Below, piece by piece: positions 11,166 to 22,413 of a stretch of DNA of 64,000 bases; positions within the stretch are counted from its first letter, which is position 1, and every line of letters starts with the position of its first letter. The notes beneath the pieces are model-generated. The model was not told the origin of the DNA and did no database searches. It saw only the letters and a program-made list of their open reading frames with translations. The DNA is from Capsicum annuum (taxonomy: Eukaryota; Streptophyta; Magnoliopsida; Solanales; Solanaceae). Both the position numbers and the translations under genes were made by a program. The stretch is taken from assembly GCF_002878395.1 (NCBI RefSeq), contig NC_061119.1, positions 19,377,554 through 19,441,553 of the forward strand, given 5' to 3'.

Positions 11166-11497
11166 CGGGGATAAGCAACACATAGACATCATGAGAGAAG
11201 ATCTGTAACATACCAGTAACCATATTTGGTAAAGCCTCTGGGTCCTGATTAGTAGATAAAGCATATCGACGATTATAACTGACACTGATAGAAAATATAG
11301 TATCCCTCAATGGTAAAGTTATAGAGGTGTCTTGGGACTTAACGTCTTCATGATTCCCTTTAGTCGAGGAACAGTTCCTCTTATAATAACCTAGTTGGTC
11401 ATAAGTATAGCACAATTAACTACCAAGCTAGCACTTTCCTAGGTGATTCTTTCTGCATTTTCTACAGCATGGCTAAGATCTAAAGGTTTGAGCCACA
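11166..11497 (-). pseudogene. E3 gag C-terminus with two zinc knuckles
   Basis: Read on the minus strand, a first knuckle CRKCRKNHLGKC at about 11465-11430 has all its Cys and His residues. A second one at about 11413-11372 reads CYTYDQLGYYKRNC, with the second Cys and the His changed to Tyr. Zinc knuckles bind element RNA during packaging. The frame is cut by E4 at 11502 and resumes at 21233. Confidence 0.8.
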
Positions 11498-11502
11498 CTA
11501 AC
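11498..11502. other. Left target-site duplication of E4 (CTAAC)
   Basis: CTAAC immediately left of the E4 LTR start TGTAATACCCC; an identical CTAAC lies at 21228-21232. Confidence 0.95.
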
Positions 11503-14500
11503 TGTAATACCCCAAAAAATACAAACTAATATTAGAGCCATGTACCAAGATCATGTAAAGTACATCGTGGTTATTTTATAGTTTTATGAGTAGGTTATAT
11601 GTATATTAAGGCTTAAAATAACTACCAGCTATCAAACGAATCAAAACATTCCTTACCGATTGAATTCTTGTGAAGGATATTGGTATAGTCAATTTCAAAT
11701 GAGCATATATATCATTATACTTGGAATTTATGAGCTCATGGCCTATAAACAAATATATAATTGAATTATCTTTCCAACAATACAAATTTTGCCTAAATCT
11801 GATACCGGAGCAAAGAGTTATTCCTATTTTACTCCAGCATGTCAGGCTGGAAACAGTGTGACAACATTCCTGGTAGCTTACCACATTTGTGACCCCCTAT
11901 CACGAAGGTCGTCAGCCTTAGGCAGAAACCAGCTCCTAAGTGACGACATTCATGGTAGCTTACCACATTTGTGATGCCCTATCACAAAGGTCATCAGCCT
12001 TAGGGTAAAACCAGCTCCTAAGTGACGAAATTTATGGTAGGTTACCACATTTATGATGCCATATCACGAAGGTCGTCAGCCTTAGACAGAAACCAGCTCC
12101 TAAGTGACGACATTCATTACAGCTTACCACATTTGTGACGCCCTATCATGAAGGTCATCAGCCTTAGGCAGAAACCAGCTCCAAAGTGATGACATTCGTG
12201 ACAGTTTACCACATTTTTGATGCCCTATGATAAAGGTTGTCAGTGTTAAGCAGAAACCAGCTCCCAAGTGACGACATTCGTGACCGCTTACCACATTTGT
12301 GACGCCCTATCACGAAGGTCCTCAGCCTTAGGCAGAAACCGGCTCCTAAGTGACAACATTCGTGATAGTTTATCACATTTATGACACCCTATCATGAAGG
12401 TCATCAGCTATGATTTTTCAGCAACTGGGAATTTATTTCATAAGGGTATTTTCGTCATTACCTTCACCTTCCACAACTTATAACCCTAAAGAGGCATAAT
12501 TTTTTCCATTTTTTTTGTTCAGTTAAGCATCTCAAAAACCCTCTCTTATGCTCTCAACCACAAGATTAGGGTTTCCATCAAACTCATCTCTCAAAATCAA
12601 GACTCAAGCCTTTTTCCAAGATAATTGAGAATTAAGTTCCCCAAATCCAAGAACTCTCCAGCAAATCATCATGATTTCCTTTCTAAGGTATGCGTAGTGT
12701 TCATCTATGGATCCAATCCATTCATAGAGCTCAAGAACCATGTTAAATATTATTTTGTAAAATTTTTGTGGTAATATAAGTATGTACATATTGATGATTG
12801 TTGTTTAAGTTTCAATGTGATGTCTAAAGGTGTTTTCATGGAATATATATGTTTGTTAATTGAAAACCATGAACTTTAGGTGGTTTAATATGGTGCAAGT
12901 ATGAAACTCACCTATGCCTTAAAGAATGCATGCAAGGTGTTTGATAAAATGCTTAGGATGCTAGAAATTCAAGTTTGTATGGTTCTATGATGTCTAAATG
13001 ACAAGTCCATGTTAGCTGTATACTTCAATATGAATCCCATGCTTTTCATGTGTTGCTATTGTGGTGGTATAAAGAATGTAAGATAATAGAGTTATACAAT
13101 ATGTATACGAAATATATCCATGCATTCCCTACAATTTTTAAGATGTTGCATAACTATATGAAATATGATATCCCCTACTTATGATATTATGAATTGTGGA
13201 TACAAATCTTGTGATCAAGTCATGTCATGTGTGTCAGTTTCCTTCTATCAAGTCCAGGGGGTATTCGTACCCAAAAAAATAGTTGTGTGCCTAGAGACAT
13301 GTTATGTTGTCATGATAATCTCGGTCAAGCTATAATCTATAGAACTCAGTCAATCATGTGACTTAAGAAAACCTCAGAAATCTCATGATCTCAGTTAACT
13401 CTCAGATAATAGTACTACTCCATCAATCAACGAAAGTCAGTTAATCTGTCCATGTACAGTCAGTTGAATCATATTTAGTCTTTTCAGATGGGAGTAGAAG
13501 TTATCACTGAGTGAACCCAAGGATGGGGACTGACCTACCAGTTTAGGGTGTGATTCTTAGCATTCATCCTTGTATTCCAGAACTATGTAGCCAGCGTAGG
13601 TTTAGACATCTTAGCCTGTTAGATCAGGGTTGGTGAAGTGGCTTAACCTGTCATTGTAGGATTCCTACCGTTCTCCTTTCGAATACCTGCCAGCTAAGGG
13701 TCACCCACAACTATCCTTACCAGTGGCCCGGTATTGACACCCTTCTAGTTAGGGCAGTGATTGGACCCCAACTTAGCTATATATGTTATTAGGTCATGTC
13801 AGTTAAACAACTACCTCTCATAGTTTATAAAATGTTATCAGAATTTCAGTATTAGTTATGTTAGCCATCAGTAAACCATGTATTAGCATACAGGACTATC
13901 TATTATGCACCCATGATTTCAGTTACTATATATGCATATTTGTACTCTTACGTTCATGTCAGTCAAACAGTTAGAATTGTTCATGCATGCAAACTCTATT
14001 TATATTCTACCCACCTCACTCGTATACTCAGTACATTCCCTAGTACTGACGTATTTGTAATATGTTTCTTTCTTTTTATGTTACACCATAGGTTCAGAGA
14101 CATAAGCTCCAGATCAACACTAGCAGTAGCATTTCCAGTCGCAGAGATTCAGTGAGTTCTCTTTATTCGAGGATAATATGATTTGATTTAATCTTTATTA
14201 TTTTAGCTAGTTATCAGTTTACGGAATTAGTTAGAGACATGTTCCTTCAACTCCTTATTCAGACAGTACTTAGAAGTTTTTAGATTTAGTATTCAGATTT
14301 ATGTTCAGATTTGATTTAGTTTTTAGTTTTTTGGGGATTGTTTCACCCATATGGATGTTATGTTTTGACAGATTCTTTATTCAGTTGAACCTTATGGCCT
14401 ACATGTTCATATTTTCTGCATTATTACATTCTATATTGTAGTGTATAGGTATAGATATCAGTCATGGGTTAGCTTGTGATCCTTCGGGGCCATAAGCATA

Positions 14501-14537
14501 GTGTACCATTCCAATTAAGAAAAATTGGGCCATTACA
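11503..14537 (+). repeat. E4 5' LTR
   Basis: Starts TGTAATACCCC and ends CCATTACA just before the primer site. It contains seven 82-bp tandem units in U3 (11858-12410) and conserved superfamily blocks near 12690 (GTGTTCATCTATGGATCC), 13250, 13520 and 14461 (GTCATGGGTTAGCTTGTG). It pairs with 18211-21227. Compared with that copy it has one more 82-bp unit and lacks about 55 bases near 13830. Confidence 0.95.
11858..12410 (+). repeat. Seven 82-bp tandem repeats in E4 5' LTR
   Basis: Units beginning GTGACRACATT start at 11858, 11940, 12022, 12104, 12186, 12268 and 12350, exactly 82 bases apart. The core includes TTACCACATTTGTGA, CCCTATCACGAAGGTC and CAGCCTTAGGCAGAAACC. The last unit is partial. 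Position in U3 suggests an enhancer-like role, which is inference. Confidence 0.95.
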
Positions 14538-14541
14538 AACT

Positions 14542-14554
14542 TGGTATCAAAGCC
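14542..14554 (+). other. E4 primer binding site (initiator tRNA-Met type)
   Basis: TGGTATCAAAGCC, four bases after the LTR end, differs at one base from the standard TGGTATCAGAGCC seen in E6. Confidence 0.9.
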
Positions 14555-14735
14555 TAAGTTTCAATAGAGTCCTAGGAAGTTTGAAAGCTGCATCTAGTAG
14601 AGTCTTGTATATGGGTGTGTTGTGCATCACATTTATGTACAGGAGGCTATGAGATATTTTAAGAATAGATCCCTTTCTTCAGTATTCATGTCGTGCTAGT
14701 AAACATAATTTCAAGTCAGTCTCTCAGTCTAATCT
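14555..14735 (+). other. E4 leader ending at a deletion junction
   Basis: Non-coding leader matching the leader of E7 left (minus strand, about 40205-40045) up to the words CTCAGTCTAATC. After that, sequence jumps straight into the second half of protease (TCAGCAGATTTAGTCGAG). The gag start codon and gag are absent. Confidence 0.8.
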
Positions 14736-15008
14736 ATGTCAGCAGATTTAGTCGAGTTAGAGATGAGTGATTTTGATGTCAATCTCGGCATGGATTGGCT
14801 TCATTCTTGATATGCCATAGTCGACTGCAGAAATAGAATAGTTCAATTTCAGTTCTCAAATGAGCCCGTCCTAAAGTGAAAGGGTAGCACTTCGTCTTTC
14901 AGGGGTCATCTTTTTTCCTACCTTCAAGCAAGGAAAATGATTTCTAAGGGGTATGTGTATCATAGCGTGCATGTTAAGGATTCTAGTTCTGAATCTCACT
15001 GTCTCGAA
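14736..15008 (+). pseudogene. E4 protease, C-terminal half only
   Basis: The frame from about 14739 reads LVELEMSDFDV and GMDWLHS, the end of the protease domain, then the linker to RT. The catalytic DTG/DPG-type motif that should lie upstream was removed with gag. Stops occur near 14808 and 14877. Without gag and protease this copy could only move with proteins supplied by a relative. Confidence 0.85.
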
Positions 15009-15810
15009 TCGTTCCCAGTGGTTAATGAATATTCAGATGTCTTTCCCAAAGATTTTCTAGGCATTCCTCCCAAAAGGGATATAGACTTCGGCATAGACCT
15101 TTTCCTAGATACTCAGCCTATTTTTATTCCGCTATATAGAATGGTACCAGCAGAACTCAAGGAACTGAAAGATCAGTTAAAGGATCTCTTAGATAAGGAA
15201 TTCATCAGGCCCAGTGTATCCCTATAGGGTGTGCCAGTCTTATTCGTGTGTAAGAAAGACAGTTCTCTCAGAATGTGTATTGATTACCGTCAGCTCAACA
15301 AAGTCATGATCAAGAACAAGTATCCACTGCCTAGGATAGATGACTTGTTTGACCAACTTCAGGGTGCCAGTTATTTCTCCAAGATAGACCTCAAATCAGT
15401 CTATCATCAGCTCAGAGTTAGATAATTTGACATTCCGAAGATAGTTTTTCATACTCGGTATGGTCACTTTGAATTTCTAGTCATGTCCTTTGGTATTACC
15501 AATTCTCTTGCAGCTTTCAAGGACTTGACGAATCGAGTGCTCAAGCAGTACTTGGACACATTCATCATAGTCTTCATAGATGATATTTCGGTTTATTCTT
15601 GCACAGAGCGTGATCATTCAGACCATCTCATACTTGTTCTTTAAACTCTCAGGGATCACCAGTTGTTCGCCAAGTTCAGTAAGTGCAAATTTTTTATAAG
15701 ATCAGTAGTATTCTTTGGCCACATTGTTTCCAGTGATGCCATTAGAGTAGATCCTCAGAAAACTAAAGCGGTAAGAAACTGGCCATTCCCAGTTCTCCAT
15801 CAGATATCAG
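15009..15810 (+). pseudogene. E4 reverse transcriptase
   Basis: Near-continuous domain. VVNEYSDVFPKD leads in, then [59 protein letters not shown] and the catalytic box FIDD at 15573-15584 with both Asp residues, then KFSKCKFF. Stops are at about 15225 and 15422 and after VL near 15642, with a frameshift near 15790. Copies RNA into cDNA in an intact element. Length and order match the family; inactivated by few changes. Confidence 0.92.
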
Positions 15811-16530
15811 GAGTTTCTTGGGTTTGACTAGTTATTACCGATGGTTTTTTGAGGGATTTTATTCTGTTGCATCTCCTATGTCCAGATTGATTCAGAATAA
15901 GGTCAAGTTTCAGTGGTCAGAACCTTACGAGAAGAGTTCTCAAGAGTTAAAGACTAGACTTACCTCAGCTCCACTTTTAGCACTTCCCGACGGTTTCGAT
16001 GGATTCGTAGTATATTATGATGCATCCAGAGTAGGTTTAGGTTGTGTCCTCATGTAGCATGGTAGAGTCATAGCCTACGCCTCCAGATAGTTAAAGCCCC
16101 ATGAGAAGAATTATCCTACTCATGACCTTGAGTTAGCAGCAGTTGTCTTTGCCTTAAAGATTTGGAGGCATTATCTATATGGTGTTTATGTAGACGTCTT
16201 CACAGATCATAAGAGCCTTTTGTATTTCTTTTCCCAGAAAGATCTCAATCTTTGTCAGAGAAGGTGGTTAGAGCTCTTGAAGGATTATGACATGAGTATC
16301 CTTTATCATCCTAGCAAGGCCAATGTAGTGGCCGACGCACTCAGTAAACTGTCCATGGGTAGTGTTTCCCATGTTGAGGATAGTAAGAAGAAATTAGCTT
16401 AGAACATTCATCAGCTTGGCAGACTAGGCGTTCTCTTAGTCGACTCTTCAGAGGGTGGTGTATGTGTTCAGAGTAGTTCAGAGTCATCTCTAGTTTCTAA
16501 GGTAAAAGAGAAGTAAGATAGGGATCCTAG
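15811..16530 (+). pseudogene. E4 RNase H and tether
   Basis: SFLGLTSYYRWFF marks the start of the connection. All four acidic residues of RNase H are readable: YYDAS (about 16013), DLELAAVVF (about 16125), FTDHKSL (about 16200) and NVVADALS (about 16323). Stops are at 16056, 16080 and 16401. RNase H would remove the RNA strand of the RNA-DNA hybrid. Confidence 0.9.
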
Positions 16531-16870
16531 CCTTGTCAATCTAAAAGAGTCAGTTCAGAGTCAGGGAGTAGATGTTTTCTCCCAAGGGGGAGATGGTGTT
16601 CTTCATTGTCAGGTTCATTTGTGTGTTCCCGGTGTAGATGACTTGAGGCAGCGAATTCTTACAGAAGCGCATGGTGCACAATACTCTATTCATCTCGGGG
16701 CCACTACGATGTACCGCTACTTGTGAGAGATCTATTGGTGGAGTGGGATGAAGAGGGACGTTGCAGAGTTTGTGGCTAAGTGCTCCATATGTCAGTAGGT
16801 TAAGATAGAGCATCAGAAACCTAGTGATTCCATGTAGGAGTTCACTATTCCTACTTGGAAGTGGGAAGAA
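16531..16870 (+). pseudogene. E4 integrase zinc-binding domain
   Basis: HHCC domain at about 16665-16797: HGAQYSIHLG carries the two His residues and KCSICQ the two Cys. EIYWWSGMKRDV between them is typical of gypsy integrase. In-frame stops are near 16724 and 16797. It lies directly before the integrase core. Confidence 0.88.
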
Positions 16871-17437
16871 GTGAACATGGACTTCGTGATGGGTTTGCCT
16901 AGAACACATCATCAGCATAATTCAGTTTGGGTCATTGTAGATAGAATGACCAAGTCAGCTCATTTCCTTCCAGTTCATACCTCTTATTCAGCCGAGGATT
17001 ATGCCAAACTATATATCAGGGAGTTTGTTGGATTACATGGTGTTCCACTATCTATCATCCCAGACAGAGGTACCCAGTTCACCTCTCACTTTTGGAAAGC
17101 ATTCTAAAAGGGTCTTGGTACCCAAGTTCATCTCAGTACAACATTTCATCCTCAGAAAGATGGCCAAGAAGAAAGGACCATTCAGACTCTAGATGATATG
17201 CTAAGGGCGTGTGCAATTGATTTCAAGGAAAGCTCGGATGACCACTTGCCTTTGATTGAGTTTGCATATAACAACAGCTATTACTCCAGTATTCAGATGG
17301 CTCTATCTGAAGCTCTCTATGGTAGGAGATGTAGGTCTCCGATCAATTCGTTCAAAGTTACTGAGGCCGCAGTCATTGGGCCTGACTTAGTATTCATTGC
17401 CTTAGAGAAAGTTCAGTTGATCAGAGAAAGACTCTAG
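16871..17437 (+). pseudogene. E4 integrase catalytic core (D,D,E intact)
   Basis: One reading frame with a single stop at 17104. First Asp is in MNMDFVMGLP, second in IIPDRGTQF, and Glu in the ERTIQTL segment at about 17173. [15 protein letters not shown] and LYGRRCRSP follow. The triad that joins cDNA to host DNA is therefore present, unlike in E1. Confidence 0.92.
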
Positions 17438-17937
17438 GCTGCTCATAGCCGATAGAAGTCTTATGTGAATGTTCGTGGAAAGGATCTCAAATTCGAGGTC
17501 GATGACTATGTTTATCTCAAGATCTCTCCTATAAAAGGAGTGAAGAGATTCAGAAAGAAGGGAAAGCTCAGTCCCCAATATATAGGTCCCTTCAAGATTC
17601 TCAGTCGCTTCAGCAAGGTAGCCTATGAGCTCGAATTGCCTTTAGATCTAGCCGCAGTTCATCCAGTCTTCCATCTCTTTGTTCAAGAAGTGCATAGGGG
17701 ACCCAGCAGTTGTAGTCCCTTTTTAGAGTGTTGACATTTATAATAGCCTCTCTTATGAAGACATTCCAATCAAAATCCTCGACTATCAGACTCGTAGGCT
17801 GAGGAACAAAGAAGTCTCTCTATTTAAGGTTCTTTGGCGGAATCAGTCTATGGAGGGAGCAACTTGGGAAGCAGAAACAGACATGCAAACCAAGTACCCT
17901 CATCTTTTCCCCGCTAATTCAGAATTAGCTCGAGGTA
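17438..17937 (+). pseudogene. E4 integrase C-terminus and chromodomain-like tail
   Basis: Frame 17465-17734 reads the C-terminal domain (DYVYLKISPIKGVKRF, KKGKLSPQYIGPFKIL, VHPVFHL). A frameshift near 17695 precedes the chromodomain-like tail at about 17745-17920, where ILDYQTR, RLRNKEV, VLWRNQS and GATWEAE can be read. It ends with TKYPHLFP just before 17930. Confidence 0.87.
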
Positions 17938-18196
17938 ACCATTTTTCTTAAGATTATTCAGTTACATATTCAAAATTCCAATATAAAATTGGTATCAAGT
18001 ATCAGTACATAGCTTATCATGCATTCATGAGTTCAGCTATCAGTCATGCATCAGATATGCATGTTCAGTTGGGCTATATTCAGTTTAAAATTCAATTCAG
18101 CCCTAAAATTATGTGCCATTTGAGCATGATTATTGTATGCATCATTTTATCTTTTCTCCCCTCTCAAGCAGTCATTATTCGAGGATGAATGTTTCC
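17938..18196 (+). other. E4 3' untranslated region
   Basis: Non-coding, CAGT- and CATG-rich stretch between pol and the purine tract. It ends with the conserved CATTATTCGAGGATGAATG that precedes the tract in this group. Confidence 0.7.
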
Positions 18197-18205
18197 AAAG
18201 GGGGA
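18197..18205 (+). other. E4 polypurine tract
   Basis: AAAGGGGGA, five bases before the 3' LTR start at 18211. Confidence 0.85.
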
Positions 18206-18210
18206 CATAT

Positions 18211-21200
18211 TATAATACCCCAAAAAATCCAAACCAATATTAGAGCCATGTACCAAGCTCATGCATAGTACATCATGGTTCTTTTATAGTTTTATGAGTA
18301 GGTTAGATGTATATTAAGGCATCAAATAACTCCCATCTATCAGACGAATCAAAACATTCATTACCAATTGAATTCTTGAGAAGGATATTGGTATAGCTAA
18401 CTTCAAACGAGAATATCCCTCATTATACTTGGAATTTATTATATCATGACCTATCAACAGATATATAATTGAATTAGCTTTCCAACGATACAAAATTCTC
18501 CTAAATCCAATATTGGAGCAAAGAGTTATTCCTATTTTACTCTAACATATCAGGCTAGAAATAGTGTGACGACATTCGTGGTAGCTTACCACATTTGTGA
18601 TGCCCTATCACAAAGGTCGTCAGCCTTAGGCAAAAACCAGCTCCTAAGTGACGAAATTTATGGTAGGTTACCACATTTGTGATGTCCTATCACGAAGGTC
18701 GTCAGCCTTAGGCAGAAACCAGCTCCTAAATGACGACATTCATGACAACTTACCACATTTGTGACGCCCTATCATGAAGGTCATCAGCCTTAGGCAGAAA
18801 CCAGCTCCAAAGTGATGACATTTGTGACAGTTTACCACATTTTTGATGCCCTATGATAAAGGTTGTCAGTGTTAAGCAGAAACCAGCTCCCAAGTGACGA
18901 CATTCGTGACCACTTACCACATTTGTGACGCCCTATCACGAAGGTCCTCAGCCTTAGGCAGAAACCGGCTCCTAAGTGACAACATTCGTGATAGTTTATC
19001 ACATTTATGACACCCTATCATGAAGGTCATCAGCTATGATTTTTCAGCAACTGGAAATTTATTTCATAAGGGTATTTTCGTCATTACCTTCACCTTCCAC
19101 AACTTATAACCCTAAAGAGGCATAATTTTTTCCATTTTTTTTGTTCAGTTAAGCATATCAAAAACCCTCTCTTATGCTCTCAACCACAAGATTAGGGTTT
19201 CCATCAAACTCATCTCTCAAAATAAAGATTCAAGCCTTTTTCCAAGATAATTGAGAATTAAGTTCCCCAAATCCAAGAACTCTCCAGCAAATCATCATGA
19301 TTTCTTTTCTAAGGTATGCGTAGTGTTCATCTATGGATCCAATCCATTCATAGAGCTCAAGAACTATTTTTTAAATATTATTTTGTAAACTTTTTATGGT
19401 GATATGAGTATGTACATGCTGACGATTGTTGTTTAAGTTTCAATGTAATGTCTAAAGGTGTTTTGATGGAATATATATGTTTGTTAATTGAAAACCATGA
19501 ACTTTAGGTGGTTTAATATGGTGCAAGTATAAAACTCACCTATGCCTTAAAAAATGCACGTAAGGTGTTTGATAAAATTCTTAGGATGCTAGAAATTCAT
19601 ATTTGTATGGTTCTATGATGTCTAAATGACAAGTCCATGTTAGCTATATACTTCAATATGAATTCTATACTTTTCATGTATTGCTATTATCGTGGTATGA
19701 AGCATGTAAGATAATGGAGATATGCAATATGTACACAAAATATATCCATGAATTCCCAACAATGTTTAAGATGTTGAATAACTATATGAAATATGATATC
19801 CCCTACTTATGATATTATGAATTGTGGACTCAAATCTTGTGATCAAGTCATGTCATGTGTGTTAGTTTCCTTCTATCGAGTCCTGGGGGTATTCATACCC
19901 AAAAAAAATAGTTGTGTGCCTAGAGCCATGTCATGTTGTCATGCTAATCTCAGTAAAGCTATAATCTATAGAACTCAGTTAGTCATGTGACTCAAGAAAA
20001 CCTCAGAAATCTCATGATCTCAGTTAACTCTCAGATAATAGTATTACTCCGCCAGTCAACGGAAGTCAGTTAATCTGTCCATGTATAGTCAGTTGAATCA
20101 TTTTAGTCTCTTTAGACGGGAGTAGAAGTTAGTACCGAGTGAACCCAAGGATGGGGACTCACCTACCAGTATAGGGTATAATTCTTAGCAGTCATCCTTG
20201 TGTTCCAGAACTACGTAGCCAGCGTAGGTTGAGACATCTTATCCTGTTAGATTAGGGTTGATGAGGTGGCTTAACCTGTCATTTTAAGGTTCCCACCATT
20301 CTCCTTTCGAATACCTACTAGCTAAGGGCATCCACAACTGTCCTTACCAGTGGTGCGGTATTGACACCCCTCCAGTCGGGGCAGATATTGGACCCTAACT
20401 TAGCTATATCCATTATTGGGGCATGTCGGTTAAACAACTACCTCCCATAGTTTCAGAATCAGTCTCAGTAAAAAAACTCAGATAGTTCCATCAAATTCAG
20501 GACTATCAAATACAGTCGCCCATGTTATCAGAATTTCAGTATCAGTCATGTTAGCCATCGGTAAATCATGTATTAGCATACAGGACTACCTATCATGCAC
20601 CCATGATTTTAGTTACTATGTATGCATGTTTGTACTCTTACGTTCATATCAATCAGATAGCTAGCATTTTTCATGCATGCAAACCCTATTTATATTCAGC
20701 CTATCTCACTCGTATACTCAGTCCATTCCCTCGTACTAACACATTTGCTCTATGGTGCTTTCTTTTTATGTTACACTATATGTCCAGAGATACGAGCTCT
20801 AAATCAGCAGTGGCAGTAGCATTTCCAGTCGCACTGATTTAGTGAGTCCTCTTCATTCGAGGACAATATGATTTGATTTGTTCATTATTATTTTAGCCAG
20901 TTATCAGTTTATGGAGTTAGTTGGAGATATGTTCCTTCAACTCCTTATTCAGACAACACTTAGAGGCTTTTAGATTCAGTATTCAGACTTATGTTCAAAT
21001 TTGATTCAGTTTTCAGTTGTTTTGGGTATCTTTCACCTATATGGATGTTATGTTTTGATAGATTATTTATTCATTTGAACCTTATGGCCTACATGTTTAT
21101 TTTTTCTGCATTATTACGTTGTATATTACAGTGTACAGGTACAGATATCAGTCATGGGTTAGCTTATTATCCTTCGAGGTCATAAGCATTGTGTAGCATT

Positions 21201-21227
21201 TTGGTTCAAAAGAATTGGGGCGTTACA
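18211..21227 (+). repeat. E4 3' LTR
   Basis: Starts TATAATACCCC (G to A at base 2) and ends GGCGTTACA followed by the duplicated CTAAC. Collinear with 11503-14537. It has six 82-bp units (18566-19040) instead of seven, and an extra stretch around 20455-20515. Confidence 0.95.
18566..19040 (+). repeat. Six 82-bp tandem repeats in E4 3' LTR
   Basis: Unit starts at 18566, 18648, 18730, 18812, 18894 and 18976, exactly 82 apart. The second unit here matches the third unit of the 5' LTR (both with GACGAAATTTATGGTAGG), so the copy difference lies among the first two units. Confidence 0.95.
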
Positions 21228-21232
21228 CTAAC
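21228..21232. other. Right target-site duplication of E4 (CTAAC)
   Basis: Identical to 11498-11502. Confidence 0.95.
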
Positions 21233-21528
21233 CTGACATTGAGCACCCTGAATCCTCGCCCCATTACTAGACTAAAAGTTGAGGAACCACTGATTTTCTG
21301 CAGTTCAGGGCACCAGGGAACTAGCTGATGACTGAACATTTTTCCAATATTTATTCTTAGACCATCTGTTTCCCTACTTTCCACCCTATGGTTGGTTGGC
21401 ATCTTGATCTATAAACTTAGCTTTCTTAACTTATCTCTCCTCTACCTCTACTTGCCTCTTCATTTCCTCATCTATTTGCTACATATACACCACTAACCTG
21501 GAGATGTTCATATCCTTTTTCAACATTT
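21233..21528 (-). pseudogene. E3 gag, middle part
   Basis: Read on the minus strand from 21528, the frame MNISRLVVYM (then a stop) QIDEEMKRQVEVEER is the gag stretch just before the basic region and zinc knuckles in this group. To the right it joins, across the E5 insertion, to gag at 57049; to the left, across E4, to the knuckles at 11497. The three pieces form one collinear gag. Confidence 0.85.
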
Positions 21529-21533
21529 ACCCT
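21529..21533. other. Left target-site duplication of E5 (ACCCT)
   Basis: ACCCT before the LTR edge TGATAACG; CCCCT follows the other edge at 57044-57048, one mismatch. Confidence 0.75.
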
Positions 21534-22413
21534 TGATAACGCTCAACTTACACATCAATTTAAGTGCAAGGCAGTCATCGTTAATATATTTATCCAACTT
21601 TGGAGTTGGGGTTGAATCCCCAATGAACAATGTGAGTGGCAATCAAGTTAATTTGAATTAATAGTACTTGTTAAATTCAAACCAATATTACACAAAGATA
21701 AAAATGGGGGAGATAAGTATCAACACTAATATTTCTTTTTGTGTTTTTCTAGTATAAATTTGCGGCAATAAATAATTAGATTTTTATCAATTAGGCACAG
21801 ATCTTGGGATTATGTATTACTAAGAGAAGTGACATATGGAACTAATAGTTAACGTCATTCTTAGTAGGTCAAATATGGGTAGGTTTGGTTATAGGTTTTG
21901 ATGCTAGTCTTTCAACAAAACACCAAGCTTTCACCCATTGATTCTTTCGAATACCTAATGGGTGTGTTCAACAATTGGTAACCAAACATCAATTTAGGTA
22001 TCCCTATTTCTAGGATAATACCCATGTATAGTTAATTTCACAACCATCCTTATGTCTAAGATAGTGATAGATTAGCAAACTACACACATAATTGTCTACC
22101 ATTGTTTGGGTCTCCACGTTCCTCTTTAAAGGATGATATGGATTCCTAAAGTTCACCCAAAACCCTTCTTTTAAAGATGGCTTTGAGCTTTCTAGGGTTT
22201 GGAGCTTTCAACCATCAAAATCATATGGTTTCTTGGGGCTTTCATCCACAAATCCCAACCAAATTGTTCAAGTAATGATAAAACCAATCAACATGAACTA
22301 CTACATAGAAGCTACCAATAACAAACCACACACACTTTATTCCCTATTCATACATAACCCCGAGAGGAAGATCTAGCTACACATAAGATAAATAACTAAA
22401 GATATACTCATGA
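21534..22413 (-). repeat. E5 3' LTR, piece 1 of 3
   Basis: Collinear with 55527-56410 of the intact 5' LTR (shared GTGAGTGGAAATCAAGTT-type and AAATTTGGGGCTATAAATAA-type words). Interrupted by E6 at 22414. The TATAAATA-like word near 21765 lies on the plus strand and is not taken as the promoter. Confidence 0.92.

Larger units (their letters stand above)
11503..21227 (+). mobile_element. E4: complete plus-strand chromovirus with gag deletion
   Basis: A 9725-bp LTR element bounded by a perfect 5-bp duplication CTAAC. It consists of a 3035-bp 5' LTR, a primer site, about 3.7 kb internal, a purine tract and a 3017-bp 3' LTR. Gag and the front of protease are missing, but reverse transcriptase, RNase H and integrase keep their catalytic residues with few stops, making it the best preserved pol in the window. 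It sits in the gag of E3. Tekay/Del-like by domain order, tRNA-Met primer site and chromodomain tail; the clade name is inferred. Confidence 0.93.

Noticed and set aside
11858..12410. Regular repeats that could be mistaken for a CRISPR array
   Set aside because: The 82-bp units are contiguous tandem repeats without unique spacers, lie inside an LTR, and recur in the partner LTR at 18566-19040. The host is a plant.
13913..14155. Open frame of 80 codons with a similar frame at 20603-20842
   Set aside because: The similarity arises because both lie in partner LTRs of E4. Codon changes look unconstrained and no domain is recognised.
22409..22413. CATGA as target duplication of E6
   Set aside because: The right flank reads about CCGTT. 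Match is too weak to claim, even though the insertion itself is certain from E5 LTR continuity.
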